Both the position numbers and the translations under genes were made by a program. Of a stretch of 64,000 nucleotides of DNA, positions 45,716-53,556 are shown in pieces. Below the pieces are notes generated by a model, which made no database searches, was not told where the DNA came from, and saw only the letters and a list, made by a program, of their open reading frames with translations. Each line of letters opens with the position of its first letter. The stretch's first letter is position 1. The stretch comes from Pedobacter changchengzhani (GTDB taxonomy: Bacteria; Bacteroidota; Bacteroidia; Sphingobacteriales; Sphingobacteriaceae): the NCBI RefSeq assembly GCF_004354365.1, contig NZ_SJCY01000004.1:357593-421592 (forward strand), read 5' to 3'.

Positions 45716-46591
45716 ATGAAATTTTTGACAACGATATTTTTTGTAATTTTTTGTTCGAATGTACGTGCACAAAATGTGGAAAGAAATGCCTACACTGCGC
45801 CCAATCAAACTGAAAGGGTAATTGGTGCGATCAAACTGATCCAAAATATTCGTTACGGCAAAGTACCTGCAATTGTAAAAGATTCAATTTCTGATCGATT
45901 ATTAGATTTGTATTTGCCTGAACAAGCGCAGGGCGAAAAGCAATTGCCTCTGTTTGTATTTATCCACGGAGGAGGTTTCGCAGGTGGCGATAAAGGTTTA
46001 ACAGATTTATGCTCCAAAATAGCTTCTGGTGGTTTTATTGTGGCCTCTATTAATTATACTTTGCTGTTAAAATACAAGAAAGTGAAAGACGCGTCGTGTT
46101 CGGCTAATATGGCTGCTGGTTTACCTATTAATGGCCAGTTTCACCCGTTATTAAAAGAAGCTTTGTTAGTTGCTTCGGATGATGCTATAAGCGCGCTAAA
46201 GTTTTTAAAAGCCAACCAGAAAAAATATAATATCGACTTTAACAATGTTGCCATATCGGGCGGTTCTGCTGGCTCTATGACAGCGCTATACCTTACTTAT
46301 GCTTCTAACCAAAAAGTAACTAAAATTAAAGCAGTTGTTGATTTGTGGGGAGGATTAGAAAATACAAATGTGATTAAAAAAGGTGCGCCACCAGTGTTAA
46401 TTTACCATGGCGACTTAGATAAACTGATTAATGTTGATTACGCGTATGCTTTAGATAAGCGCATGAGAGAAGTAGATTCGAATAATTCTGATTTACAAAT
46501 TTTAAAAGGTAGAGGCCATGCAGCGTACAAATACATTGCACAAAATAAAACAGCAGAAATTATAGGTTTTTTAAAGGCAAATTTAAAATAG
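45716..46591 (+). CDS. Exported alpha/beta-hydrolase, carbohydrate-esterase/lipase-like
   Basis: A 291-residue protein with a signal peptide ending near NVRAQ. The oxyanion motif HGGGFAGGDKG (about 84-94) and nucleophile elbow SGGSAGS place it in the hormone-sensitive-lipase/BD-FAE type of esterases. The Asp is probably in YHGDLDKLI and the His in GRGHAAYKY, completing a triad. It probably removes acyl groups from glycans or hydrolyses small esters in the periplasm. The nearby glycosidases support glycan deacylation, as inference. Confidence 0.85.
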   Translation: MKFLTTIFFVIFCSNVRAQNVERNAYTAPNQTERVIGAIKLIQNIRYGKVPAIVKDSISDRLLDLYLPEQAQGEKQLPLFVFIHGGGFAGGDKGLTDLCSKIASGGFIVASINYTLLLKYKKVKDASCSANMAAGLPINGQFHPLLKEALLVASDDAISALKFLKANQKKYNIDFNNVAISGGSAGSMTALYLTYASNQKVTKIKAVVDLWGGLENTNVIKKGAPPVLIYHGDLDKLINVDYAYALDKRMREVDSNNSDLQILKGRGHAAYKYIAQNKTAEIIGFLKANLK

Positions 46592-46897
46592 ATTTTACTC
46601 TTCTAATTGTTCTTAAGGAGAGGATTTTTTTTTTGCGCCCTGCATAGTCTAGCCTTACTTGCCTGCGTTTCGCAGTCCTTATTTGTGGCGAAAAGCCTAA
46701 TTTTTTTCCCGTCATTTCATGCCAAAGACATGCAGGCGAACGAGTTTTTCACGAGGAGAAATCTGGTCCATTTTTGCACTACTTAATATTGTAGTATTTT
46801 CTTCCCACGAAGGGTGTGATTTTTAACTTTAACAAACTTTATCGATCTTTCACATTCCAAATCCGCCTTAGAAAAAATCGAATAAAAACTCACGCTA
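46592..46897. other. Intergenic region with solo half-copy of the 149-bp repeat
   Basis: About 306 bases with no gene. At 46709-46766 it contains an inverted half unit of the element found in tandem at 24081-24820. A long T run lies near 46627. Confidence 0.6.
46709..46766 (-). repeat. Solo inverted half-copy of the 149-bp repeat element
   Basis: On the minus strand it reads AGATTTCTCCTCGTGAAAAA, then CTCGTTCGCCTGCATG and GGCATGAAATGACGG, like the 3' part of the tandem units with a few changes. This shows that the element is dispersed, not confined to the array. Confidence 0.85.
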
Positions 46898-47116
46898 ATG
46901 AACCCCCAATTAAAAGCCAAAATCATTAAAATTTGCGATGAAAAAATCGAAAAGAAAGGTATAAACGTCGGCTTATCATTTTATGCCTTCTTCAGCAATA
47001 CAAACGATGATCCTAAAACTTTAATGGAGGTTGCCACTTGGTGGATAGAAACTGAAAAATTAAACCATTTCGAAAAGGCAATTAGAATAAAAACTTTAAT
47101 TCAGGCGCTCCAGTAG
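46898..47116 (+). CDS. Small conserved-looking hypothetical protein
   Basis: A 72-residue soluble, helical, lysine-rich protein with a plausible fold (MEVATWWIETEKLNHFEKA). I recognise no family. It is kept as a probable gene because the composition is protein-like and it lies alone between longer genes on the same strand, ending 113 bases before the next gene. No signal or membrane segment. Confidence 0.55.
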   Translation: MNPQLKAKIIKICDEKIEKKGINVGLSFYAFFSNTNDDPKTLMEVATWWIETEKLNHFEKAIRIKTLIQALQ

Positions 47117-47202
47117 CCAAAACACTAATTCAAATATTTACAAAGTGATTATTCTCATTTTTTAATGTGAGCACTATTTCAATCTCTTTTAAGCGTAATA
47201 AA

Positions 47203-47210
47203 TAGGTTTG
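47203..47210 (+). promoter_or_regulatory. -7 box (TAGGTTTG) before the microaerobic regulatory genes
   Basis: An exact TAnnTTTG match 19 bases before the ATG at 47230. A TTTC lies 22 bases upstream as a poor -33 box. Confidence 0.4.
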
Positions 47211-47229
47211 TACATAAAAAAAATATTTT

Positions 47230-49011
47230 ATGTCGCATACTTTCCATATCCCCGTTCTTGGCTTAGGTTATTCTATTGATACGCCTTTAAAAGTGTCGAA
47301 ATACGGTGTTTCATCTGTATTATCTATCGTTGACGATGAATTAGTAGAACGCATGAGGGAATACCATTCTAATCAAAACGGACGTGTTTTTAATAGTATT
47401 TCAAAAATAGAAACAGATAGTAGATCGAAAAGAATTACGGCGTATCTCAATTTCTTATCCACAGAAATTACCACACAGTTTGAACTGCTTCGCCAGCAAG
47501 AATTTATTAAAGGAAACGATATATGCCGTTATTTCGAGCTTTTGCCCGAATCATCAAAGCTAAAAGCCGGTTATGAATTAATGATGGATTATCCCGAAGG
47601 AGATAGCAAAAAAATATTTCAGGATATTTTACGCAAAGGGATGAAACTGGGCGCTGTAGATGTAAATATTATGGCCAAAGTAGATAAAATGAATTTTGTA
47701 AATGATGAATATACGGGCGATATGAACACCGATGCACTTGCTGCGTTACGTGGCTTCGCTGAAAGTAATTTACATTCTTCGGTAATTCTTTCGGCTGGAA
47801 TGAACCCGCGTTTATACAGTTATATAGAAAGTTTCGAAGATTTTTTACCCAACAAAGACGCCGAATTGAACAAGAAAATCATCCTTAAAGTGAGCGATTT
47901 TAGATCGGCTTTAATTCAAGCTAAGTTTTTAGCCAAAAAAGGGTTGTGGGTTTCGGAGTTTAGAATAGAATCGGGCTTAAATTGTGGCGGACATGCTTTT
48001 GCCACTGAAGGCTATTTATTAGGGCCTATTTTAGAGGAGTTTAAGGTGAAAAAGAAAGACATGTTGGTTGAGCTTTTTGGTATTTATCAATCGGCTTTAA
48101 CTCAAAAAGGAATATCTTTAACTAATAAGCCAGCACAACGGATTAGCGTACAAGGTGGCATAGGAACAGCGGCAGAACATGAGTTTTTGTTAAACCATTA
48201 TCAGTTGGATGCTGCGGGTTGGGGCAGTCCTTTTCTTTTAGTACCAGAGGTAACCAATGTAGATAATGCAACTTTAAAACAGCTAACATTTTCTAAAGAA
48301 AGTGATTTTTATTTGAGTGGTTCATCGCCTTTGGGCATACAGTTTAACAATTTTAAAAACAGTAGTATTGATGCGCTTCGCTTAAAAAGGATTGAACAAG
48401 GCAGGCCAGGGAGTCCTTGTACCAAAAAATATTTGGTAAGCAATACCGAATTTACAACCGCACCAATTTGTACAGCTTCTAGAGAATATCAGCATAAAAA
48501 AATTAAAAGTTTAAAAGCTGCCGAACTTACCGAGCAAGAGTACGAAAAACAATACAATGCCGTGGTAGAAAAGGTTTGCCTATGCGAGGGTTTAACATCT
48601 GCAACCTATATTAAATATAACATTAGTAAACCAAAAGAGAATAAAGCAGTTGCTATTTGTCCGGGACCAAACTTGGCCTATTTTTCTAAAGTTTATTCTT
48701 TTGATGAAATGGTAGGCCATATTTATGGTAAAGTTGATTTGTTAACCAAAATTGAACGTCCACATTTTTTCATTAAAGAACTTAATTTATACATCGATTA
48801 TCTTCAGAATGAATTGCAACAACACCTCCAAAATTTTAACGATAAGAAGAAGAAGCAACTCAATAATTTTAAATTTCAGTTAACAGAAGGTGTGAATTAT
48901 TACAAGCAATTATTTAATGAGGTTGCCGATCATGCTTCGGTGCAGGTAAAGGATTTATATGACCAATTAGCGATTTCTAAAGTGAAGTTAGATAGCATCA
49001 TTATCGATTAG
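47230..49011 (+). CDS. Uncharacterised Cys-rich TIM-barrel-like protein of the microaerobic island
   Basis: A 593-residue soluble protein. The N-terminal HIPVLGLGYSIDTPLKVSKYG and the QGGIGTAAE segment (about 313-321) recall flavin-dependent TIM-barrel enzymes, where a Gly-rich loop binds the FMN phosphate. Five Cys lie at 397, 414, 450, 452 and 477, with another at 252 (LNCGGHA), a set that could bind an Fe-S cluster. The last 90 residues are a helical, Lys/Gln-rich coiled coil. It precedes the FixL-like kinase by 52 bases. I infer an oxidoreductase or redox sensor used under low oxygen; no function is established. Confidence 0.75.
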   Translation: MSHTFHIPVLGLGYSIDTPLKVSKYGVSSVLSIVDDELVERMREYHSNQNGRVFNSISKIETDSRSKRITAYLNFLSTEITTQFELLRQQEFIKGNDICRYFELLPESSKLKAGYELMMDYPEGDSKKIFQDILRKGMKLGAVDVNIMAKVDKMNFVNDEYTGDMNTDALAALRGFAESNLHSSVILSAGMNPRLYSYIESFEDFLPNKDAELNKKIILKVSDFRSALIQAKFLAKKGLWVSEFRIESGLNCGGHAFATEGYLLGPILEEFKVKKKDMLVELFGIYQSALTQKGISLTNKPAQRISVQGGIGTAAEHEFLLNHYQLDAAGWGSPFLLVPEVTNVDNATLKQLTFSKESDFYLSGSSPLGIQFNNFKNSSIDALRLKRIEQGRPGSPCTKKYLVSNTEFTTAPICTASREYQHKKIKSLKAAELTEQEYEKQYNAVVEKVCLCEGLTSATYIKYNISKPKENKAVAICPGPNLAYFSKVYSFDEMVGHIYGKVDLLTKIERPHFFIKELNLYIDYLQNELQQHLQNFNDKKKKQLNNFKFQLTEGVNYYKQLFNEVADHASVQVKDLYDQLAISKVKLDSIIID

Positions 49012-49063
49012 TACATTTTCGTTTTAAATCATAAAGCCTATATTTGTTTTTAACAGATAGTAA

Positions 49064-50254
49064 ATGGACAGATCCAAGTTTTTAGATGCGATTATAGAAA
49101 ATGCCATTGATGGAATTATTACCATTGATGATAAAGGTATTATTGAACATTTGAATCCGGCAGCGTTAGAGTTGTTTGGTTATAACCGAGGAGAACTGGT
49201 GGGCAAAAATGTTTCTGTTTTAATGCCCGAACCTCATAAATCTGCGCACGATGGTTATTTGGCAAATTATGAAGTAACTGGCCGTAAAAATATTATTGGT
49301 GTTGGGAGGGAAGTAGATGGATTAAGGAAAGATGGCAGTATTTTTCCTTTCAGATTGGGAGTGAGTGAAATTAAATTCTCCGACCGCAAAATTTACACTG
49401 GCTTTATTCACGATTTAACCAAAGAAAGAGCCAACGAAGAGCAGATTAAAAGCTATACAGAAAAGCTCGAAGTTAAGATTAAAGAACGTACCCAAGATTT
49501 GGTAAAATTGGTTTCAGAGCTAGAAATGGCCAAAGAAAACATGCACGCGCTATTTAATAAGGAGAAAGAGCTCAACCAGCTGAAAACTAGATTTGTATCT
49601 ATGGCTTCGCATGAGTTTAGAACGCCATTAAGTTCGATGCAATTATCCGCCTCGCTAATTGATAAATATACTTCAAAAAATGATGTTGCCAGTGTTGAAA
49701 AGCACACATTGAAAATCAAAAACTCAATCAATAACCTCACTACAATTTTAAATGACTTCCTATCGTTAGAAAAATTGGAGGCAGGTAAAGTAGAAGCATC
49801 CGCTTTGCGTTTTAATGTAGTAAGCTTTGCCGAAGAAATTGCAGAGGAAATGCAACTCATGACCAAGCAAAACCAACATATTATTTATGAGCATACGGGC
49901 ACAAGCGCCGAGGTTTGTTTAGATGCTAACCTATTGCGGAACTGCATCATTAATTTGGTTTCAAATTCGATAAAGTATTCTGGTGAAGACACGCTGATTC
50001 AATTTAATACATTTTTAAATAGTGATGAACTAAAAATTGAAGTGAGCGATAATGGAATCGGAATACCCGAAATGGATCAAAGTAATTTGTTCGAGCCATT
50101 TTTTAGGGCGCACAACACTGGCGATATCCCGGGTACGGGGCTTGGGCTAAATATTGTAAAAAGGTATGTAGGTTTAATGAATGGAACGGTAAGTTGTGAA
50201 AGTAAACTTAATTCGGGTACAGTTTTTACGCTCGTTTTCAAAATAACGGAATAA
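49064..50254 (+). CDS. FixL-like heme-PAS sensor histidine kinase
   Basis: A 396-residue soluble kinase with an N-terminal PAS domain (about 5-120), a coiled coil, a HisKA dimerisation domain with phospho-acceptor His183 in ASHEFRTPLS, and an ATPase domain (DNGIGIPE, GTGLGLNI). The PAS matches rhizobial FixL closely: VLMPEPHKSAHDGY, then GVGREVDGLRKDG. His62 and Arg82 are 20 residues apart, as are the heme ligand His200 and Arg220 of Bradyrhizobium FixL. It should bind heme and sense O2. No membrane segment. The response regulator is 25 bases downstream. Confidence 0.92.
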   Translation: MDRSKFLDAIIENAIDGIITIDDKGIIEHLNPAALELFGYNRGELVGKNVSVLMPEPHKSAHDGYLANYEVTGRKNIIGVGREVDGLRKDGSIFPFRLGVSEIKFSDRKIYTGFIHDLTKERANEEQIKSYTEKLEVKIKERTQDLVKLVSELEMAKENMHALFNKEKELNQLKTRFVSMASHEFRTPLSSMQLSASLIDKYTSKNDVASVEKHTLKIKNSINNLTTILNDFLSLEKLEAGKVEASALRFNVVSFAEEIAEEMQLMTKQNQHIIYEHTGTSAEVCLDANLLRNCIINLVSNSIKYSGEDTLIQFNTFLNSDELKIEVSDNGIGIPEMDQSNLFEPFFRAHNTGDIPGTGLGLNIVKRYVGLMNGTVSCESKLNSGTVFTLVFKITE

Positions 50255-50279
50255 TATATTTCGAATATAAAATCATCGC

Positions 50280-51311
50280 ATGAATAAGAAGGTATTAATC
50301 ATTGAAGATAACGACGATATTAGAGAAAGTACTGCTGAAGTTTTAGATTTGGCAGGTTACGAAACTTTTACGGCTAAACACGGTAAAATTGGCGTAGATA
50401 TGGCAACAAAGCACCTGCCCGACGTAATTCTCTGCGATATTATGATGCCCGAGTTGGATGGTTACGGTGTGTTGTATCTGTTACATAAAAACCCTGCAAC
50501 GGCAAACATTCCTTTTATTTTTATTACAGCAAAAACCGAACGTGCCGATATGAGAAAGGGCATGGAAATGGGTGCCGATGATTATTTAACTAAGCCTTTT
50601 GATGATGTTGAACTTTTTAAAGCGATTGAAAGCCGTTTTAAAAAGAAGCAACAATTAACCGGTTTTAGCAGTTCTGTAGCCAATACCGAAGCGGTGATGG
50701 ATGATCTCCGGAAAAAAGGTAAGGCTAAAACTATTGCCAATAAACAAATTATTTATGTAGAGGGGGATGAACCTACGCATCTTTATTACTTGATAAAGGG
50801 GCAGGTTAAAACTTATAAACGTTTTAAAGATGGACGAGAACTTTCATCTAATCTTTACCACGATGGCGATTTTTTTGGCTACGAAAGTTTGTGCAGTAAC
50901 GAAAATTATGCCGATAACGCCGCCACACTTTTAGAATCTGAAATTATCCATATTCCCAAAAGCGATTTTGTCGATTTCTTGTTAAATCATCAGGCTGTAT
51001 CCAAAACATTTATTAACCTGTTAACGCACAATGTTCGCGATAAGGGCAAGCAAATGCTCGAGTTGGCCTATTCATCGGTAAGGAAGCGTGTTGCTGAAGC
51101 TTTATTGCATGTGGCGGATAAGTTTGCAACCGAAACATCTGATACTTGCACCATCAAAATTTCGAGAGATGATTTAGCAGCGCTTGTAGGCACAGCAAGC
51201 GAAACCGTAAGCCGTATGCTGGCCGATTTTAAAGAAGAGAAATTGATCGATAAAACGGGTAATGCAATCAATATTTTATCTATCGAAAAATTGAGGAATA
51301 TTAAGCAATAG
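50280..51311 (+). CDS. Response regulator fused to Crp/Fnr-type transcription factor
   Basis: A 343-residue protein of three domains: receiver (1-122, phospho-acceptor Asp53 in DIMMPELDG, Lys in LTKPF), a cyclic-nucleotide-binding-like sensor (about 145-255, EGDEPTHLYYLIKGQVKTYK), and a Crp-type winged helix (about 265-335, SRDDLAALVGTASETVSRM). It lacks the N-terminal Cys set of Fe-S Fnr, so the signal probably comes from phosphorylation by the neighbouring FixL-like kinase. In rhizobia these functions are on two proteins, FixJ and FixK. Expected targets are the cbb3 and hemN genes that follow. Confidence 0.93.
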   Translation: MNKKVLIIEDNDDIRESTAEVLDLAGYETFTAKHGKIGVDMATKHLPDVILCDIMMPELDGYGVLYLLHKNPATANIPFIFITAKTERADMRKGMEMGADDYLTKPFDDVELFKAIESRFKKKQQLTGFSSSVANTEAVMDDLRKKGKAKTIANKQIIYVEGDEPTHLYYLIKGQVKTYKRFKDGRELSSNLYHDGDFFGYESLCSNENYADNAATLLESEIIHIPKSDFVDFLLNHQAVSKTFINLLTHNVRDKGKQMLELAYSSVRKRVAEALLHVADKFATETSDTCTIKISRDDLAALVGTASETVSRMLADFKEEKLIDKTGNAINILSIEKLRNIKQ

Positions 51312-51771
51312 GGTTAAATTATTGAATTTTAGAAGTAGGATTGTTTTTGGAGTTATTGATGAAATCTAATCCAATTACATCTTTAAGCAACTTTCTAATA
51401 ATGCAATTTTTCATAACTATTATTGTTTGGTGCCCAAATATCTTTTTGCTGTAAGTTGATTTCGTCTCTAAAAAAAATTGACTTTCAATATCGGTCTCAG
51501 CCTCAACCTCGTTCTCAGTCTCAACCTCGTCCTCAACCTCAGCCTCAACCTCAACCTCAGTCTCAACCTCGTCCTCAGCCTCAACCTAACGCCAAGCGCC
51601 AAAATATAACCACAATCATTTTTAATACTAAGCATTCTCATCTCGCTGATTCTCTTCGCCGTGTATTTTTGTAGTTAAACCATTTATGATAATTCCGTAT
51701 TGGAAAGAAGGTTAGTAGATCTAAAATTCTAATTATAATAAATACCATTAAAAAGCTAAAAAGATTACTAA
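51312..51771. other. Intergenic region with hexanucleotide repeat
   Basis: About 460 bases between the regulator and the cbb3 genes. It contains a CCTCAA-type microsatellite at 51493-51588; the open frame across it (Gln-Pro repeats) is not taken as a gene. No palindromic Fnr-like site was recognised. Confidence 0.6.
51493..51588. repeat. Degenerate hexanucleotide microsatellite
   Basis: About 16 units of the pattern C(C/T)TC(A/G)(A/G/T), such as CCTCAA, CCTCAG, TCTCAG and CCTCGT, in tandem without interruption. The plus-strand frame gives Gln-Pro/Arg-Pro repeats. Slippage-prone DNA. Confidence 0.9.
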
Positions 51772-52200
51772 ATGAAAGCAATTGCTTATAACATAAAACC
51801 AAATGAAAAAGAGTGGTTGGTTTTGGCGAACTATAAAAAGCATGATATTACCATCATTGCAAATAGTTTAACGGCCGATACCATTCCATTTGCGACTGGA
51901 AAAGAAGCACTGTTGGTTTTTAATAATGATGTGTTAAGTAATGAGTTACTAACTGGATTGCGGGATTTAGGTATAAAGTACATTGCCACTTCATCTATCG
52001 AAACCAGTCATTTAGATTTACAAGTAGCCGATTTGTTAGGGATAAAAGTTGCCAATGTGCCCTTAGGTTCTATAGATTTTAATCCGAAGCAACGAATGGA
52101 TCAGGTTATTAGAAATTTAGATCAATGGGCTGCGGGGAAATGTTTGGGCACTGCTTGCTGTTGTAGAAAAGAGTGTGCTCCTGTTAAAAAAGTTAAATAA
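51772..52200 (+). CDS. Truncated 2-hydroxyacid-dehydrogenase-like protein with Cys-rich tail
   Basis: A 142-residue protein. Residues 1-105 resemble the N-terminal (substrate) domain of D-2-hydroxyacid dehydrogenases such as D-lactate dehydrogenase (GLRDLGIKYIATSS, LGIKVANVPL). The NAD-binding domain with GxGxxG is absent. The end is replaced by GKCLGTACCCRKECAP with five Cys at 124-135, a likely metal or Fe-S ligand set. It cannot act as a dehydrogenase in the usual way. The stop codon overlaps the hemN start by one base, so it is in the same operon. A role in heme, metal or redox sensing is inference. Confidence 0.8.
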   Translation: MKAIAYNIKPNEKEWLVLANYKKHDITIIANSLTADTIPFATGKEALLVFNNDVLSNELLTGLRDLGIKYIATSSIETSHLDLQVADLLGIKVANVPLGSIDFNPKQRMDQVIRNLDQWAAGKCLGTACCCRKECAPVKKVK

Positions 52201-53546
52201 TGGATACAGAAACTCTTTTAGAAAAATATAATGTTGTAGCGCCACGTTACACCAGTTACCCAACAGTTCCCTATTGGGATAATGAATTATTTACCAAGGA
52301 GGATTGGCTAGAAAATTTTAAAAAAACGTATGTCGCCCATAAAAGCGAAGGCATAAGTTTGTACATCCATCTTCCATTTTGCGAAAATTTGTGTACTTAT
52401 TGTGGCTGTAATAAGCGAATTACCAAAAACCACGGGGTAGAAAAACCTTACATTCAAGCGGTGCTTAAAGAATGGGCCATGTACATTGCTATTTTGGGCG
52501 AAAAACCTAAATTAAAAGAACTCCATTTAGGTGGCGGAACACCAACTTTTTTTAGTGCTGAGAATTTAGAAATTTTAATAAACGGCATCACTGCGCATGC
52601 AGAAATGGTTTCTGATGCAGAATTTTCTTTTGAAGCCCATCCGGCCAATACAACCGCTGCACATTTATCTGTTTTGTATAGCCTAGGTTTTAAACGCTTA
52701 AGTTTAGGTATTCAAGATTTTGACCCACATGTACAGTTTTTAATTAACCGTTTTCAAACGCCAGAACAGGTAGATGAAGTGGTTAAAGAAGCCAGAAGAA
52801 TAGGTTACACTTCTATAAATTTCGATTTAATTTATGGTTTGCCGGGTCAAAACCTAACTAATTTGGGCAAAACGATTGCGCAATCTATTCTGTTGCAACC
52901 CGATAGAATTGCGTATTACAGTTATGCACATGTGCCTTGGTTAAAAGCGGGTCAGCGCCATTACAGCGAAAAGGATATCCCGGTAGGCAATGAAAAATTT
53001 GCGCTTTATAAATTAGGCAGACAATTGTTTATTGATGCCGGTTATGAAGATGTGGGTATGGATCATTTCGCTTTAAAAAGTGATTCTTTGTATTTAGCAA
53101 GTGCCGAACAAAAGCTGCATCGTAATTTTATGGGCTACACCGATCAACATACGCATTTATTGCTCGGTTTGGGTGTATCTGCTATCAGCGATAGCTGGAA
53201 TGCTTTTGCGCAAAACAGCAAGGTTGTAGAAACGTACATCGATAAAGTAGAAAACGGAATTTTACCGGTAGAGAAAGGGCATATCCTTACAGAAAACGAC
53301 TTGGAAATAAGAGAACATATCTTAAACTTGATGTGTAGAGCACATACTGTTTATAAAAATGGTATTCCTAAACATATAAAGAGTAGATTAGAACCACTTT
53401 TAGCAGATAAATTAATCGTTTTTGACGATTTTAGGGTGGATATTACAGAAATAGGGAAATCATTTTTAAGAAATGTATGTATGGTTTTTGATGAGAAATT
53501 ATGGTTGAAACAACCCCAAACCCAATTATTTAGTTCGGCTGTTTAA
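52200..53546 (+). CDS. hemN: Oxygen-independent coproporphyrinogen III oxidase
   Basis: A 448-residue radical-SAM enzyme that converts coproporphyrinogen III to protoporphyrinogen IX without O2. The [4Fe-4S]/SAM motif CENLCTYCGC gives Cys61, Cys65 and Cys68, with the extra Cys70 seen in true HemN. GGGTPTFF, and the N-terminal APRYTSYPT that HemW lacks, support HemN. Heme made by this route can supply the adjacent cbb3 oxidase under low oxygen. It overlaps the previous gene by one base and ends 10 bases before ccoI. Confidence 0.96.
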   Translation: MDTETLLEKYNVVAPRYTSYPTVPYWDNELFTKEDWLENFKKTYVAHKSEGISLYIHLPFCENLCTYCGCNKRITKNHGVEKPYIQAVLKEWAMYIAILGEKPKLKELHLGGGTPTFFSAENLEILINGITAHAEMVSDAEFSFEAHPANTTAAHLSVLYSLGFKRLSLGIQDFDPHVQFLINRFQTPEQVDEVVKEARRIGYTSINFDLIYGLPGQNLTNLGKTIAQSILLQPDRIAYYSYAHVPWLKAGQRHYSEKDIPVGNEKFALYKLGRQLFIDAGYEDVGMDHFALKSDSLYLASAEQKLHRNFMGYTDQHTHLLLGLGVSAISDSWNAFAQNSKVVETYIDKVENGILPVEKGHILTENDLEIREHILNLMCRAHTVYKNGIPKHIKSRLEPLLADKLIVFDDFRVDITEIGKSFLRNVCMVFDEKLWLKQPQTQLFSSAV

Positions 53547-53556
53547 TTAATTAACA

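Noticed and set aside
51423..51674. Open frame with Gln-Pro/Arg-Pro repeats
   Set aside because: Produced by the hexanucleotide microsatellite; the flanks show no coding character or start signal.
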